64,000 nt of DNA from Arthrobacter sp. StoSoilB5 (GTDB lineage: Bacteria; Actinomycetota; Actinomycetes; Actinomycetales; Micrococcaceae). The position numbers were made by a program, and so were the translations under genes. The notes under the pieces are model-generated. The model did not search any database, was not told the origin of the DNA, and saw nothing but the letters and a program-made list of their open reading frames with translations. The number at the start of each line of letters is the position of its first letter. The first letter of the stretch is position 1. Shown in pieces: positions 17,916 through 26,795 of the stretch. The stretch lies in contig NZ_AP024646.1 in the NCBI RefSeq assembly GCF_019977235.1, positions 3,100,001-3,164,000 on the forward strand, read 5' to 3'.

Positions 17916-19244
17916 CTAGAAATGCGTGAGGCAGTGTGCCGGCCGCTCCACGGCAAAAAGCTGTTGGGCCCTGAACGCGGCACCCGGCTTGCATTCACTC
18001 ATCCGCCCGCCCGCGGTGAGCGTCACCGGGGACACGGCACCGAGATATATGGACGCGAGATCGGCGACGTCCATGCGGAGATCGGGTTCCTGGCCGGATG
18101 CGTCAGTGACCACCGCGGCAGCACCGCCGTCGGACTCCAACGCCCAGGTGCCACCAGCCAGACCAAGCGTGTCCGAGACGTCCATGACGAGCTTTCCGGC
18201 AACCGGGTAACGGCGGGCGGCCAGTGCTGCCGGAACATCCAGGATGCGTAACCACAGCATGTCGCGCACATCCGAGGAGTCAATGCATCTGGGATCTTCC
18301 AAGGCCCATGCCAGCGGATCGTCCACCGGCGCTTCGGCCCACGTCACCTGGTCAATGAGATCGATGCTCCCAAGGAAGCGCCAGAGATCGAGGTACGCCG
18401 GGTTTGTACCAGCAACGAGGTCCACAATCTCCATCGTGTAGGGCTTCTCATCCCACCCTTTGAAGCGATAGGAAACGTAGCCGTCCAGCGTCCCGGAGGC
18501 GTCGTAGTGCAGGGCGCTCCGGACACCGGTGTCCGGCTTCCCGTCATGGCCGATCGCGCCGGAAGCCAGCAAGCGATAGTACTCCTGACGGTCTACTGAG
18601 CCTGGAGTCGCCCGCTGGACAGGTTCGAAGACCTGCGGTGCAACCTCCAGGAGCACAGCTGGATCAGCGACCTCCACTGTCCCCGTCGCTTGCCCCTTGA
18701 GGCGGAAACGGGGGCCCGTATCGACCTTGATGCTGCGTTCAAATGTAGCCACGCCAAAACCGAAGCGGCCATAGATGGAACCCTCCGAGGCGGTCAGCGC
18801 TGCCATGGCGAGGCCATCGTCCTTTGCGCCCGCAAGGTCAGCGGTGATCATGCCGCGGAGCAGGCCTTTGCGCCGGTGCGTTCCACGGACGGTCACGGCG
18901 GTCACCAGGTTTGATTCCAGTTGTCGGCCAAACCCGATGTTCAGGGATTTGCGCATGGTGCCGTACGTGGCCACCGGGAACTCCGCACCCAGAGCGTGCT
19001 CGGGAACGTCACCGTTGATGTACACCCCGGTCAATTCACGGTGGTCCGCGCGGTAAGCCGCGAGTGTCTTGGCGATGTAGTCGTCATCGCGCCTGTGCTG
19101 GTGGAAGCCGTGCGAGACTGCCTGGATCCACGCTGCACAGCGGGAGTAGGCAGGGTCCTCACGATCAGCTACAGCAGGGAATTGTTGAACCCTGTATTTT
19201 TCGGCGGAGTTCGTTTCGGAATAACTTTCATTGGGATCAGCCAC
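17916..19244 (-). CDS. Eis-like GNAT acetyltransferase with SCP2-like C-terminal domain
   Basis: A 442-residue protein matching the Eis family. An N-terminal GNAT domain (VTAVTVRGTHRRKGLLRGM near residue 115 is the acetyl-CoA loop) is followed by a second GNAT-like region and a sterol-carrier-like C-terminus. Eis acetylates aminoglycosides at several positions in mycobacteria; paralogues elsewhere have unknown substrates. GTG at 19244 is preceded by TAGGCT and exactly six bases (19251-19256), so the mRNA is probably leaderless. It follows polA on the same strand beyond two hairpins. Confidence 0.88.
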   Translation of the reverse strand: MADPNESYSETNSAEKYRVQQFPAVADREDPAYSRCAAWIQAVSHGFHQHRRDDDYIAKTLAAYRADHRELTGVYINGDVPEHALGAEFPVATYGTMRKSLNIGFGRQLESNLVTAVTVRGTHRRKGLLRGMITADLAGAKDDGLAMAALTASEGSIYGRFGFGVATFERSIKVDTGPRFRLKGQATGTVEVADPAVLLEVAPQVFEPVQRATPGSVDRQEYYRLLASGAIGHDGKPDTGVRSALHYDASGTLDGYVSYRFKGWDEKPYTMEIVDLVAGTNPAYLDLWRFLGSIDLIDQVTWAEAPVDDPLAWALEDPRCIDSSDVRDMLWLRILDVPAALAARRYPVAGKLVMDVSDTLGLAGGTWALESDGGAAAVVTDASGQEPDLRMDVADLASIYLGAVSPVTLTAGGRMSECKPGAAFRAQQLFAVERPAHCLTHF

Positions 19245-19250
19245 GCCCCG

Positions 19251-19256
19251 AGCCTA
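19251..19256 (-). promoter_or_regulatory. -10 hexamer TAGGCT of the Eis-like gene
   Basis: On the minus strand TAGGCT, then CGGGGC, then the GTG start. The spacing predicts a leaderless transcript. Confidence 0.5.
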
Positions 19257-19266
19257 GCCAGACGTG

Positions 19267-19301
19267 GAGGGGCGCGCCACCATCCAGGCGGCGCGCCCCT
19301 C
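19267..19301 (-). terminator. Hairpin downstream of polA
   Basis: A perfect 12-bp inverted repeat (GAGGGGCGCGCC/GGCGCGCCCCTC, 11-base loop) lies just after polA on the minus strand. A smaller one (CGATCC/GGATCG, 19304-19318) sits nearer the stop. There is no clear U-tract, so it is a probable rather than certain terminator. Confidence 0.6.
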
Positions 19302-19328
19302 GGACGATCCTGTGGATCGTTCGGCTGA

Positions 19329-22112
19329 CTAGTGGCCGGCCTCGAACCAGCTGGACCCTACGCCGAGCTGGACGTCCAACGGGACTGACAGCTCAGCAGC
19401 AGCACCCATTTGCTCCACCACGAGTTTTTCGACGGCTTCGCGCTCTCCGGGTGCAATCTCGAGGACAAGTTCATCGTGCACCTGGAGGAGCATCCGTGAT
19501 TTCAAGCCCTGGCTTGCAAGTTCTGCGGAGACGCCCAGCATGGCCCGCTTGATGATATCGGCGGCGGAACCCTGGATAGGCGAGTTGAGGGCAATGCGCT
19601 CGGCCGCTTCGCGTGCTTGGCGATTGGTGCTGGTGAGGTCCGGGAGGTAACGGCGGCGACCTTCAATAGTGGCCGTGTAACCGTCCACCCTTGCCTGGTC
19701 CACGACACCCCTGAGGTAGTCACGCACGCCGCCAAAGCGGTCGAAGTAGTCCTTCATCAGCGTCCTGGCCTCGTCCACCGAGATCTCCAGCTGCTTTGAG
19801 AGGCCAAATGAGGTCAGGCCATAGGCCAGGCCATAGGACATGGCCTTCACCTTGGACCGCATCGCGCTGGTGACCTCGGCCGGAGCGACGTTGAAGATCC
19901 GTGAGCCCACGAAGCGGTGCAGGTCCTCCCCGTCCCTGTATGCCTGGATCAGAGCTTCGTCACCGGAGAGGTGGGCCATGATGCGCATTTCGATCTGCGA
20001 GTAGTCAGCTGACAGCAGGCATTCATACCCCTCACTGACCACGAAGATCCCGCGGACCCGGCGGCCTTCCTCGCTGCGGACCGGGATATTTTGCAGGTTG
20101 GGGTTGTTCGAGGAGATACGGCCTGTTGCTGCAATGTTCTGCGCGTACGTGGTGTGGATGCGGCCATCGTCCGCTACCGACTTCTTGAGGGTTTCAACCA
20201 TCTGGGCAAGCTTGGACGATTCCCGGTGGGCCATGAGCTGCACCAGGAATTCGTGGCCGGTCTTTTCCAGCAAGGCCTTCAAGGACGCCGCATCCGTGGT
20301 GTAACCGGACTTGATTTTCGTGGTCTTCGGCAGGCCGAGTTCCTCGAAAAGGACTGTCTGCAGCTGCTTGGGCGAACCCAGGTTTACCTCGTGCCCGATC
20401 GCGGCGAATGCCTGCTCCTGGGCATTCTCGATCACCTTGGTGAGGTCCGCAAGCTGCTCGTTCATGCGATCCATGGAGACGTAGATGCCGGTGAGTTCCA
20501 TCTGTGCCAGGACACGGGCCACCGGGAGCTCCAGCGTTGTCAGCAAGGCGTCGGCCTTCCGCTCGGCAAGTTCCTTTTCGAAGTGCTTGCTAAGGGAATG
20601 CACGACGGCGGCCTGCTGGACGAGCGCGGCGGCCGCCGCTTGATCGCTGCCACCCATGAGGTCCAGCTCCAATTGCCCAACCGCTGCAGTCACAGCGCCC
20701 AAGGAGATCTTGAGGTGGACCTGGGCGAGCTCAGGGAGGTCGTAGCTGCGGCGGTCCGGCTGGATTAGGTATCCCGAAATCGACGTGTCGTCAACAACGC
20801 CTTCCAGGCCCAGGCCACGGTTGTGCAGGGCCTTGAGGGCGGCTTTGAACTCGTGCACCACTTTGGCTTCTTCAGGGTCCTGCAGCCAACGGGCCAGCAC
20901 CGACTCGGCTGCAGAATCCAGCCCGGTGAGCTCGATGCAGGCAGCGCCGTTGTTCCGCACCACGGCCAACGCGCTGGCGTCCTCGCCTATGCGGCCCGGG
21001 ATGGGCTGGATGGCAATAGCCGAACGCATGCCCGATCCGGCGCTGAAGAACGCCTCAAGCTCATCGGCCTCCTTCAGCGTGGCAAACTCAGGGGCTTCGA
21101 TGGTGTCCGGTGCAGCACCGGCGGTATCGTCTCCGTAGAGATCGAACAGGCGGGCCCGCAGTGTGCGGAATTCCAGCTCTTCAAAAAGTTCTTCCATTGC
21201 CTGGCGATCAGGGCGGGGTTCATAAAGGTCCTCAAGCGTGATCGGCAACTCAAGGTCCGTCAGCAACCTGTTGAGCCTCCGGTTGCGCTTGACGTTTTCG
21301 ACGTTCTCCTTGAGCGCTCCACCTACCTTGCCGCCGATGGCGTCCAGGTTTTCAAGGATGCCGTCCAGGCCGCCGTAGAGGTTGATCCACTTGGCGGCGG
21401 TCTTTGGCCCCACGCCGGGTACGCCCGGGAGATTATCCGCGGATTCGCCCACCAATGCGGCGAGGTCCGAATACAAGGCTGGCTTGACGAAGTATTTCTC
21501 TTCGATGGCTGCGGCGTCCAGCTTGGGGATGTTGCTGACGCCCTGTTTGGGGTAGAGCACAAAAACGTTCTCGTTGATCAGCTGGAACGAATCACGGTCC
21601 CCGGAAACCAGAAGGACCTCGAAGCCCGCGGCATCAGCCTGGGCAGCAAGGGTTGCCAGGATGTCATCGGCCTCGTAACCGGGAAGCGCGATAGTCCTAA
21701 TCCCCCACGCCTCCATGACCTTCGCGATCAAGGCGATCTGGCCTTGGAACTCCGCGGGCGTCGCGTTGCGGCCACCCTTGTACTCGCTGTACTCGGCCTT
21801 GCGGAAAGTTGTGTCGTCAGAAACATCAAACGCGACGGCGACGTGCGTGGGTTTCTGGTCCTTAATCAGGTTGATCAGCATGGAGGTGAATCCGTGCACG
21901 GCGTTGGTGTGTTGGCCTCTGGCCGTCGAGAAGTTTTCGGCAGGAAGCGCATAGAAGGCCCGGAACGCCATCGAGTGGCCATCCAGGACCAGCAGCCTGG
22001 GCCGGCCCTCCCCCGTGGTGCTGGACGAAGCGGAGGCAGAGGGGGTGGGTGCTGTTGCAATGGCAGCAGCTTGGGCCGTTGGAACCTGGTCCGGTTTGGT
22101 TGTTTCACTCAC
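19329..22112 (-). CDS. polA: DNA polymerase I
   Basis: A 927-residue polymerase for Okazaki-fragment and repair synthesis. The N-terminal 5'-3' exonuclease spans about residues 45-340 (LLVLDGHSMAFRAFYALP, GDRDSFQLI, GVPGVGPKTAAKW). A degenerate 3'-5' exonuclease region follows. Polymerase motifs are A DYSQIEMRI near 702, B RSKVKAMSYGLAYG near 755 and C HDELVLEI near 876. The open frame extends 72 codons upstream across a divergent gene, so GTG at 22112 (SETTKPD) was chosen. It has TAGGCT seven bases upstream and no good Shine-Dalgarno. Confidence 0.96.
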   Translation of the reverse strand: MSETTKPDQVPTAQAAAIATAPTPSASASSSTTGEGRPRLLVLDGHSMAFRAFYALPAENFSTARGQHTNAVHGFTSMLINLIKDQKPTHVAVAFDVSDDTTFRKAEYSEYKGGRNATPAEFQGQIALIAKVMEAWGIRTIALPGYEADDILATLAAQADAAGFEVLLVSGDRDSFQLINENVFVLYPKQGVSNIPKLDAAAIEEKYFVKPALYSDLAALVGESADNLPGVPGVGPKTAAKWINLYGGLDGILENLDAIGGKVGGALKENVENVKRNRRLNRLLTDLELPITLEDLYEPRPDRQAMEELFEELEFRTLRARLFDLYGDDTAGAAPDTIEAPEFATLKEADELEAFFSAGSGMRSAIAIQPIPGRIGEDASALAVVRNNGAACIELTGLDSAAESVLARWLQDPEEAKVVHEFKAALKALHNRGLGLEGVVDDTSISGYLIQPDRRSYDLPELAQVHLKISLGAVTAAVGQLELDLMGGSDQAAAAALVQQAAVVHSLSKHFEKELAERKADALLTTLELPVARVLAQMELTGIYVSMDRMNEQLADLTKVIENAQEQAFAAIGHEVNLGSPKQLQTVLFEELGLPKTTKIKSGYTTDAASLKALLEKTGHEFLVQLMAHRESSKLAQMVETLKKSVADDGRIHTTYAQNIAATGRISSNNPNLQNIPVRSEEGRRVRGIFVVSEGYECLLSADYSQIEMRIMAHLSGDEALIQAYRDGEDLHRFVGSRIFNVAPAEVTSAMRSKVKAMSYGLAYGLTSFGLSKQLEISVDEARTLMKDYFDRFGGVRDYLRGVVDQARVDGYTATIEGRRRYLPDLTSTNRQAREAAERIALNSPIQGSAADIIKRAMLGVSAELASQGLKSRMLLQVHDELVLEIAPGEREAVEKLVVEQMGAAAELSVPLDVQLGVGSSWFEAGH

Positions 22113-22131
22113 AGGTGCCAGCCTAGTTGGC

Positions 22132-22596
22132 ATGATGGACAATTTCACGCCGAACCGGTTTGTCGACGAACTCAACGAGGCAGGTGTACCGGAGGAGTTC
22201 CATGATTGGCTTTCCGGCCACGGCGTTGGCTCCCTTGTGGTAAAAATGGGCATTCGGTTTACCGAACTCAGCGCCGAACGCACTGTGGCAACCATGCCTG
22301 TGGAGGGGAACACCCAAGTAGCTGGCATCCTCCATGGCGGAGCCCACGTGGTCCTCGCGGAAACCCTGGGGTCATTCGCGGCGTCCCTTCACGCCGGCAG
22401 AGGCCGGCACGCTGTGGGAATCGAAGTCGGCGCCACGCATCACCGCTCCATCGCCAGCGGCACGGTAACTGGTACGTGCACTGCAATCCACCTGGGCGGG
22501 ACGCTGGCCACGCACGAGATCGTGATCACCGATGAAAAGGGCCGCAGGCTGTCGACTGCCCGGATCACCAACATGATCCGGAACAACCGCCACTAA
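22132..22596 (+). CDS. PaaI/YdiI-type hotdog-fold thioesterase
   Basis: A 154-residue single hotdog domain. Key segments are VEGNTQVAGILHGGAHVVLA near residue 60, ETLGSFAA near 80 and GIEVGATHHRSIASGTVTG near 100, matching acyl-CoA thioesterases of the PaaI family with a catalytic Glu in the ETLG helix. It hydrolyses an acyl- or aroyl-CoA; the exact substrate is unknown. Two adjacent ATGs (22132, 22135) are possible starts. Only 19 bases separate it from the polA start, and TAGTTG five bases before the second ATG may be its -10. Confidence 0.87.
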   Translation: MMDNFTPNRFVDELNEAGVPEEFHDWLSGHGVGSLVVKMGIRFTELSAERTVATMPVEGNTQVAGILHGGAHVVLAETLGSFAASLHAGRGRHAVGIEVGATHHRSIASGTVTGTCTAIHLGGTLATHEIVITDEKGRRLSTARITNMIRNNRH

Positions 22597-22630
22597 GCAG
22601 CAGCTGCCACCGCCGCTTCTTCTGCCGCTC

Positions 22631-23188
22631 CTACGGCCGGGCGACCTGCGGCGGCATGCGGTAGTGCAGCTCCGCGGCGGCCCCACCAAGGATGCGTGAG
22701 GAGAGCAACTCAAGTGGCGCCGTCGGGCCGTTGAGCGGCAGCAGCCGCTTTCCGGCGCCCAAAACAACCGGGATGATGGTGACGATCATCTCGTGGAGCA
22801 AACCGGCATTGGCGAACTGGGCGACGAGGTCACCGCCACCCACCAGCCACACGTTCTTGTCTCCGGCGTCAGCCAGGAGATCCGGGGCGAACTCGCGCAC
22901 GTCCCCGCGGACGAAGGTGACATTGGAACCGGCCGGAGCCGAGTATTCATGATGGGTGAACACCCAGCAGGGGGTGTCCGGGTACGGCCACTTGCCGGGC
23001 TCGTGTTCCATGAGCCAACGGTAGGTCCCGCCGCCCATCGCAATGCAACCCACACCTGCGAAGAAGGACTCATAGCTGCCACTTACGCCCTCAACCTGGT
23101 CAAATTGCAGGAGCCAGCCGAGATCGTCGTCCGGGGAAGCAATGAAGCCATCGACGGTGGAAGCGACGTAGTACTGGAAGATCGACAT
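22631..23188 (-). CDS. Dihydrofolate reductase-like protein (RibD C-terminal family)
   Basis: A 185-residue protein with the DHFR/RibD fold: YYVASTVDGFIASPDDDLGW at the start, IAMGGGTYRWL near residue 50, VFTHHEY near 76, NVWLVGGGDLVAQFANAGL near 112 and IIPVVLGAGKRLLP near 138. Such proteins bind NADPH and are usually annotated as dihydrofolate reductase family; a true folate role is not implied. ATG at 23188 has TAGTCT and exactly six bases upstream, so a leaderless mRNA is likely. It converges with the thioesterase gene. Confidence 0.87.
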   Translation of the reverse strand: MSIFQYYVASTVDGFIASPDDDLGWLLQFDQVEGVSGSYESFFAGVGCIAMGGGTYRWLMEHEPGKWPYPDTPCWVFTHHEYSAPAGSNVTFVRGDVREFAPDLLADAGDKNVWLVGGGDLVAQFANAGLLHEMIVTIIPVVLGAGKRLLPLNGPTAPLELLSSRILGGAAAELHYRMPPQVARP

Positions 23189-23194
23189 GGCCCC

Positions 23195-23200
23195 AGACTA
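23195..23200 (-). promoter_or_regulatory. -10 hexamer TAGTCT of the RibD-like gene
   Basis: On the minus strand TAGTCT, GGGGCC, then ATG at 23188. It lies immediately upstream of the end of the membrane-protein gene. Confidence 0.5.
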
Positions 23201-23201
23201 G

Positions 23202-24113
23202 TCAGTTGGCACTTGCGTTCCCATACTCCACACGGACACTGCCATCATCGCGGAGTACCACCACGCGGCCCTGGGCCAGCGTCCATCCGTCGTTCAGCAG
23301 GAAGATCCTTCCTCCACTGACCACCAGCAGCCTCAGCCCTGTGTACCGGTACAACGGCTCCGCCTCTGTACCAGCTGAGTCCTCATGGACGTTGGGTGCC
23401 GTCACCGCCAACCGCTCCTTGCTGTACACGACGGCGGTGGGCAGCAGGCTGGACCGTTCCTGGTAATCGACTGCAGCGCCCCGTCCGAGGGCTTGCGCGT
23501 AATCGGAGGTTCCCCAGAAAAGCAGCAGGGTGACCAGGACGAACACAAGTGACCTCTCGAGCGAGCGCGGCGTGGTGGTGCGGAGTATTCGTTGGGCCGG
23601 AACCGCAGCCCTTCGGCGCACACTGAGCCCCCACGCCCCTACCAGCAAACCTGCGGCGATGAGGAAGGGCGCATAGAGCAGGATCCGTTCCGGCTGCGTT
23701 ACGATTGCCACCCACATCACGGCTGCATAGGCGAAGCCAAGAACCAACACCACCATGGCGCCCCTTCGAAGCAGCGACCGGTGCCGTGCAGCGCCAAGGA
23801 GGCGGGAAACCAGCCGGTCCACCATGAGCCACAACAAGCCGATCACTACGAGCCAGGCCAACGGTTGGAAGAGCGACTGGATGCTCCGCAGGATAAAGTC
23901 CTGCACCGTATAACCAAAGAGGCTGACGTCCAGGCCCATGGCCTTTGCTTGCGCATCAGTGCGCGCCCAGCCGAAGTAGACCAGCAGGGCCGTGGCGACG
24001 GTCAAGGGCGGACCAATGACGGAAAGGACGTCCAGGGTCCGTTGCCAGCGGTTGTTGACCAGGCTCCGATCATCGGATTCCTGTGAGGCAGCGGGCTCCT
24101 GGGCGACGCTCAT
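23202..24113 (-). CDS. Hypothetical membrane protein, five predicted TM segments
   Basis: Not recognised. The 303-residue protein has hydrophobic segments at about residues 29-48, 82-100, 118-138, 144-164 and 187-204, then a C-terminal extracytoplasmic domain of about 95 residues rich in beta-type sequence (LYRYTGLRLLVVSGGRIFLL). The start overlaps the stop of the upstream lipoprotein as ATGA, so the two are co-translated and perhaps act together at the membrane. No catalytic motif is visible. Confidence 0.75.
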   Translation of the reverse strand: MSVAQEPAASQESDDRSLVNNRWQRTLDVLSVIGPPLTVATALLVYFGWARTDAQAKAMGLDVSLFGYTVQDFILRSIQSLFQPLAWLVVIGLLWLMVDRLVSRLLGAARHRSLLRRGAMVVLVLGFAYAAVMWVAIVTQPERILLYAPFLIAAGLLVGAWGLSVRRRAAVPAQRILRTTTPRSLERSLVFVLVTLLLFWGTSDYAQALGRGAAVDYQERSSLLPTAVVYSKERLAVTAPNVHEDSAGTEAEPLYRYTGLRLLVVSGGRIFLLNDGWTLAQGRVVVLRDDGSVRVEYGNASAN

Positions 24114-25099
24114 GGAGTTGCCGATGGGGACGCACCGACGGAAGGAATGGTGGCCGACGGGCCGCTCCGCGTGGGTTCGGCGCTTGGCCTTGTGCTCTGG
24201 GTTCCAGGGCCCGTGCTGGTGGGGGCGGAATCATCATAGAAGAACGTCACTGTTCCGCTGATGTCCACGGTGTCCGTAATGGAAATGCGGACGGAGTCTC
24301 TGCCGTCCGACGGCGGCATCCTCACATACAGCGTCTCGTAGTCCCCTCCGCCGGCAACGATCTCCGGTGATGCCGGGACGCCGTCGAACAGGATGTCCCC
24401 GACTCTGACGTAATAGCCGTCCAGTCTTACGACCGTTCCGCCCGAGCGGGGGCCGGAGGCACGTGCTGTGCCTGCTACGGGCCTCAAGTCGCTGTCGACC
24501 ACCGTCAGGCCGCTTAAGTGGCGCGGGCAAGCCTCGCCCGGGGCGGTCTCAGGCTTGAGTGGAACTCCTGGGTTGCTGCGGTGCTGGGCGATCGCAGAGG
24601 CTGACGTGGCGGCGACCGTAAATTCAAGGCACTGGGTCTGGGGTATGCGGGGTGTTGCCGCAACCGCGTTGGAAGCCCGCTGCCAGTCCTGCTGGGTCCC
24701 ACTTTGCAGGGCCTTGCAGACAGCCGCACCCGCCTGCCACACCGCAGCGTCTTCCGCGCCCTCCAGGCTCTGGGCCAGTGCATCGCACTGGAATTGCTGA
24801 AGGAGGAGATACCGCTGGCCAGAGGTGGGATCGTTGGGGCCTACCGGCCCGATGGGTACCCAGCGCACCACCGGCGCTTCTGCTTGTGGGGCCCCCGGTC
24901 CCGCCGGGCCAGCGGGCTGCCCCGCCGTGGGATCGACCCTGCTGGGAACTCCTTGTGATGTTGCGCTGGTGGCCGGCGGAGCAGGGTTCGGCGATGGACT
25001 CCCGGGGGAGGTTGCGTTGGGGACGCAGGCAGAAAGTGCCAGCATCAGGACCGGAACCAGCGCCAGTCCGATGAGATGGCTTCGGGAATGGCACTTCAT
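24110..25099 (-). CDS. Hypothetical lipoprotein
   Basis: A 329-residue exported protein with signal peptide and lipobox LSAC near residue 25, followed by a Pro/Ser/Gly-rich linker to about 75. A central domain (about 80-170) has four or more Cys residues (QFQCDALA, AAVCKAL, TQCLEF, GEACPRH) that may pair. A second beta-rich domain (about 195-285) resembles an immunoglobulin-like/IPT fold (GGTVVRLDGYYVRVGDILFD), and the end is Thr/Ser/Pro-rich. Function unknown. It is ATGA-coupled to the downstream membrane protein. Confidence 0.75.
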   Translation of the reverse strand: MKCHSRSHLIGLALVPVLMLALSACVPNATSPGSPSPNPAPPATSATSQGVPSRVDPTAGQPAGPAGPGAPQAEAPVVRWVPIGPVGPNDPTSGQRYLLLQQFQCDALAQSLEGAEDAAVWQAGAAVCKALQSGTQQDWQRASNAVAATPRIPQTQCLEFTVAATSASAIAQHRSNPGVPLKPETAPGEACPRHLSGLTVVDSDLRPVAGTARASGPRSGGTVVRLDGYYVRVGDILFDGVPASPEIVAGGGDYETLYVRMPPSDGRDSVRISITDTVDISGTVTFFYDDSAPTSTGPGTQSTRPSAEPTRSGPSATIPSVGASPSATP

Positions 25100-25191
25100 G
25101 ACAGCCCCACATCTGCCGGATCACGACCACGCAGTAATGTAACTACACTGCAGATTATTCTCCCGAACGCACATTGCTGCCAGAGAGGCCG

Positions 25192-25413
25192 TTATTTTCC
25201 GAAGTACGGCACGATCAGGTAGATGCCGAACAGAACAGCCAGTCCGCAAATGCCAAAGCATATGGCGGCGAGGGAGCGTATGAGTCCGGGTGACTTCTGC
25301 TGGGCGTCACCTGCAATGGCGGTAAGGCGTACTCCCAGGGAGTAGAGGACCACCAGGCTCACAGCAGCCACGAGCGTGACGCCGGCAACCTGAACCAACT
25401 CCAACCACTTCAT
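25192..25413 (-). CDS. Small membrane protein coupled to the phosphate transporter
   Basis: A 73-residue protein with two hydrophobic segments (about residues 8-28 and 46-69) and a basic loop between. Its ATG overlaps the PiT stop as ATGA, so it is translated with the transporter. Small proteins at this position occur next to pit genes in related actinobacteria; function is not established. It may modulate or assemble with PiT. Confidence 0.75.
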   Translation of the reverse strand: MKWLELVQVAGVTLVAAVSLVVLYSLGVRLTAIAGDAQQKSPGLIRSLAAICFGICGLAVLFGIYLIVPYFGK

Positions 25414-26615
25414 CGCTGCACATCCTTGTTGTTGGCGGCCTTTCGGGCTTTCTTTTTCTTGCTGAACTTGACGGCGTGGCCGGCCTCTTCGACTTCCACG
25501 GCGTTGTGGTGGCCGACATGCGACTTACGCGACGCGACGAACATGAACAGGACGGCACCGCTACCGACGACCGCAGCAATGACCACACCTACGACGCCGA
25601 TATTCACCAGGAGCGCGGTGAGCCCACCCACGATCGCCGATGCCGGGAGCGTGAACAGCCACCCTATGGCGATCTTGCCCGCAGTGCCCCACCGCACGGA
25701 GGTTCCCTTGCGGCCCAGCCCGGAGCCGATGACCGAGCCGGAAGCGACCTGCGTTGTTGAGAGCGCGAAGCCCAGATGGGAAGAAGCCAGGATGGCTGAG
25801 GCCGTGCTGGTCTCGGCCGAGAAGCCTTGCGCAGGCTTGACTTCGGTCAGGCCCGAGCCCATGGTACGGATGATGCGCCAACCGCCGGCATAGGTGCCGA
25901 TGGCGATGGCCAGGGCACAAGCGGCGACAACCCAGAACTGCGGCCCGGAACCCGGCGCCTGCGTACCTGCGGCGATGAGCACCAGGGTGATGATGCCCAT
26001 GGTCTTCTGGGCGTCATTGGTGCCGTGCGCGAGGGCCACCAGGCTGGAGGTGAAGATCTGGCCGGTACGGAAACCCCCACGCTTCTGCGTGAGCTTGTCA
26101 CCCGTTTCGGGATCGTGCCGGGAAGTCAGGGCATACGCGAGGCGGGTGCAAAGGTACGCCACGCCTCCGGCGATGAGTGGTGCAAAGACAGCGGGCAGGA
26201 TCACCTTCTGCAGCACTGTTTCAAAGTTGATGGAGTGCAGGCCGATACCCACCACTGCGGCGCCGATGAGGCCGCCGAACAGCGCGTGCGAGGAACTGGA
26301 TGGCAGGCCTTTGAGCCACGTGACCATATTCCAGAGGATTGCACCCATCAGGCCGGCGAAGATGATATCCGGCGTGATGTGGATACCGTCCGAGCCTTCC
26401 CTGATGAGTCCGCCGGAAATGGTCTTTGCCACTTCGGTTGAAAGGAACGCTCCAACAAGGTTGAGCACGGCGGCCAAGGCAACCGCCGTTTTGGGCTTGA
26501 TCGCCCCCGTAGCGATAGGCGTGGCCATCGCATTGGCTGTGTCGTGAAAGCCGTTGGTGAAGTCAAAGAATAGGGCCAACGCTATGACAAGCGCGACCAT
26601 GAAGGTGATTTCCAC
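25410..26615 (-). CDS. pit: PiT-family low-affinity inorganic phosphate transporter
   Basis: A 401-residue metal-phosphate/H+ symporter with about ten TM segments. The two PiT signatures are present: FDFTNGFHDTANAMATPIAT near residue 18 and LVALAHGTNDAQKTMGII near 192, the inverted-repeat halves that form the transport path. The C-terminal tail is strongly basic (SKKKKARKAANNK). GTG at 26615 was taken as start; the open frame supports no longer form. The downstream small membrane protein is ATGA-coupled. No Pho box was identified by eye in the 180-base upstream gap. Confidence 0.93.
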   Translation of the reverse strand: MEITFMVALVIALALFFDFTNGFHDTANAMATPIATGAIKPKTAVALAAVLNLVGAFLSTEVAKTISGGLIREGSDGIHITPDIIFAGLMGAILWNMVTWLKGLPSSSSHALFGGLIGAAVVGIGLHSINFETVLQKVILPAVFAPLIAGGVAYLCTRLAYALTSRHDPETGDKLTQKRGGFRTGQIFTSSLVALAHGTNDAQKTMGIITLVLIAAGTQAPGSGPQFWVVAACALAIAIGTYAGGWRIIRTMGSGLTEVKPAQGFSAETSTASAILASSHLGFALSTTQVASGSVIGSGLGRKGTSVRWGTAGKIAIGWLFTLPASAIVGGLTALLVNIGVVGVVIAAVVGSGAVLFMFVASRKSHVGHHNAVEVEEAGHAVKFSKKKKARKAANNKDVQR

Positions 26616-26795
26616 CTGTTGCCCAATCTGCAGAGTCGACGTTCAGCAGTTCCACTTCCCCATACCTGCCATGCACAGCATAGTTCAGCCACTGTTTACT
26701 TGACTGGACTTGCCGCACTCTATCCGGCGGGCTTGAAACCTTAAGAATCCTACGTGCCAACCACTGAGCGAACAAACGTGTGCCTGTGCTTGGGC

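Noticed and set aside
20823..22205. Long plus-strand open frame opposite polA
   Set aside because: Shadow of polA caused by high GC; no family resemblance.
22113..22328. N-terminal extension of polA
   Set aside because: It lies antisense to the thioesterase gene and is not PolA-like.
24652..25074. Plus-strand 140-codon frame opposite the lipoprotein
   Set aside because: Pro/Arg-rich shadow; the opposing gene has a signal peptide, lipobox and coupling to its neighbour.
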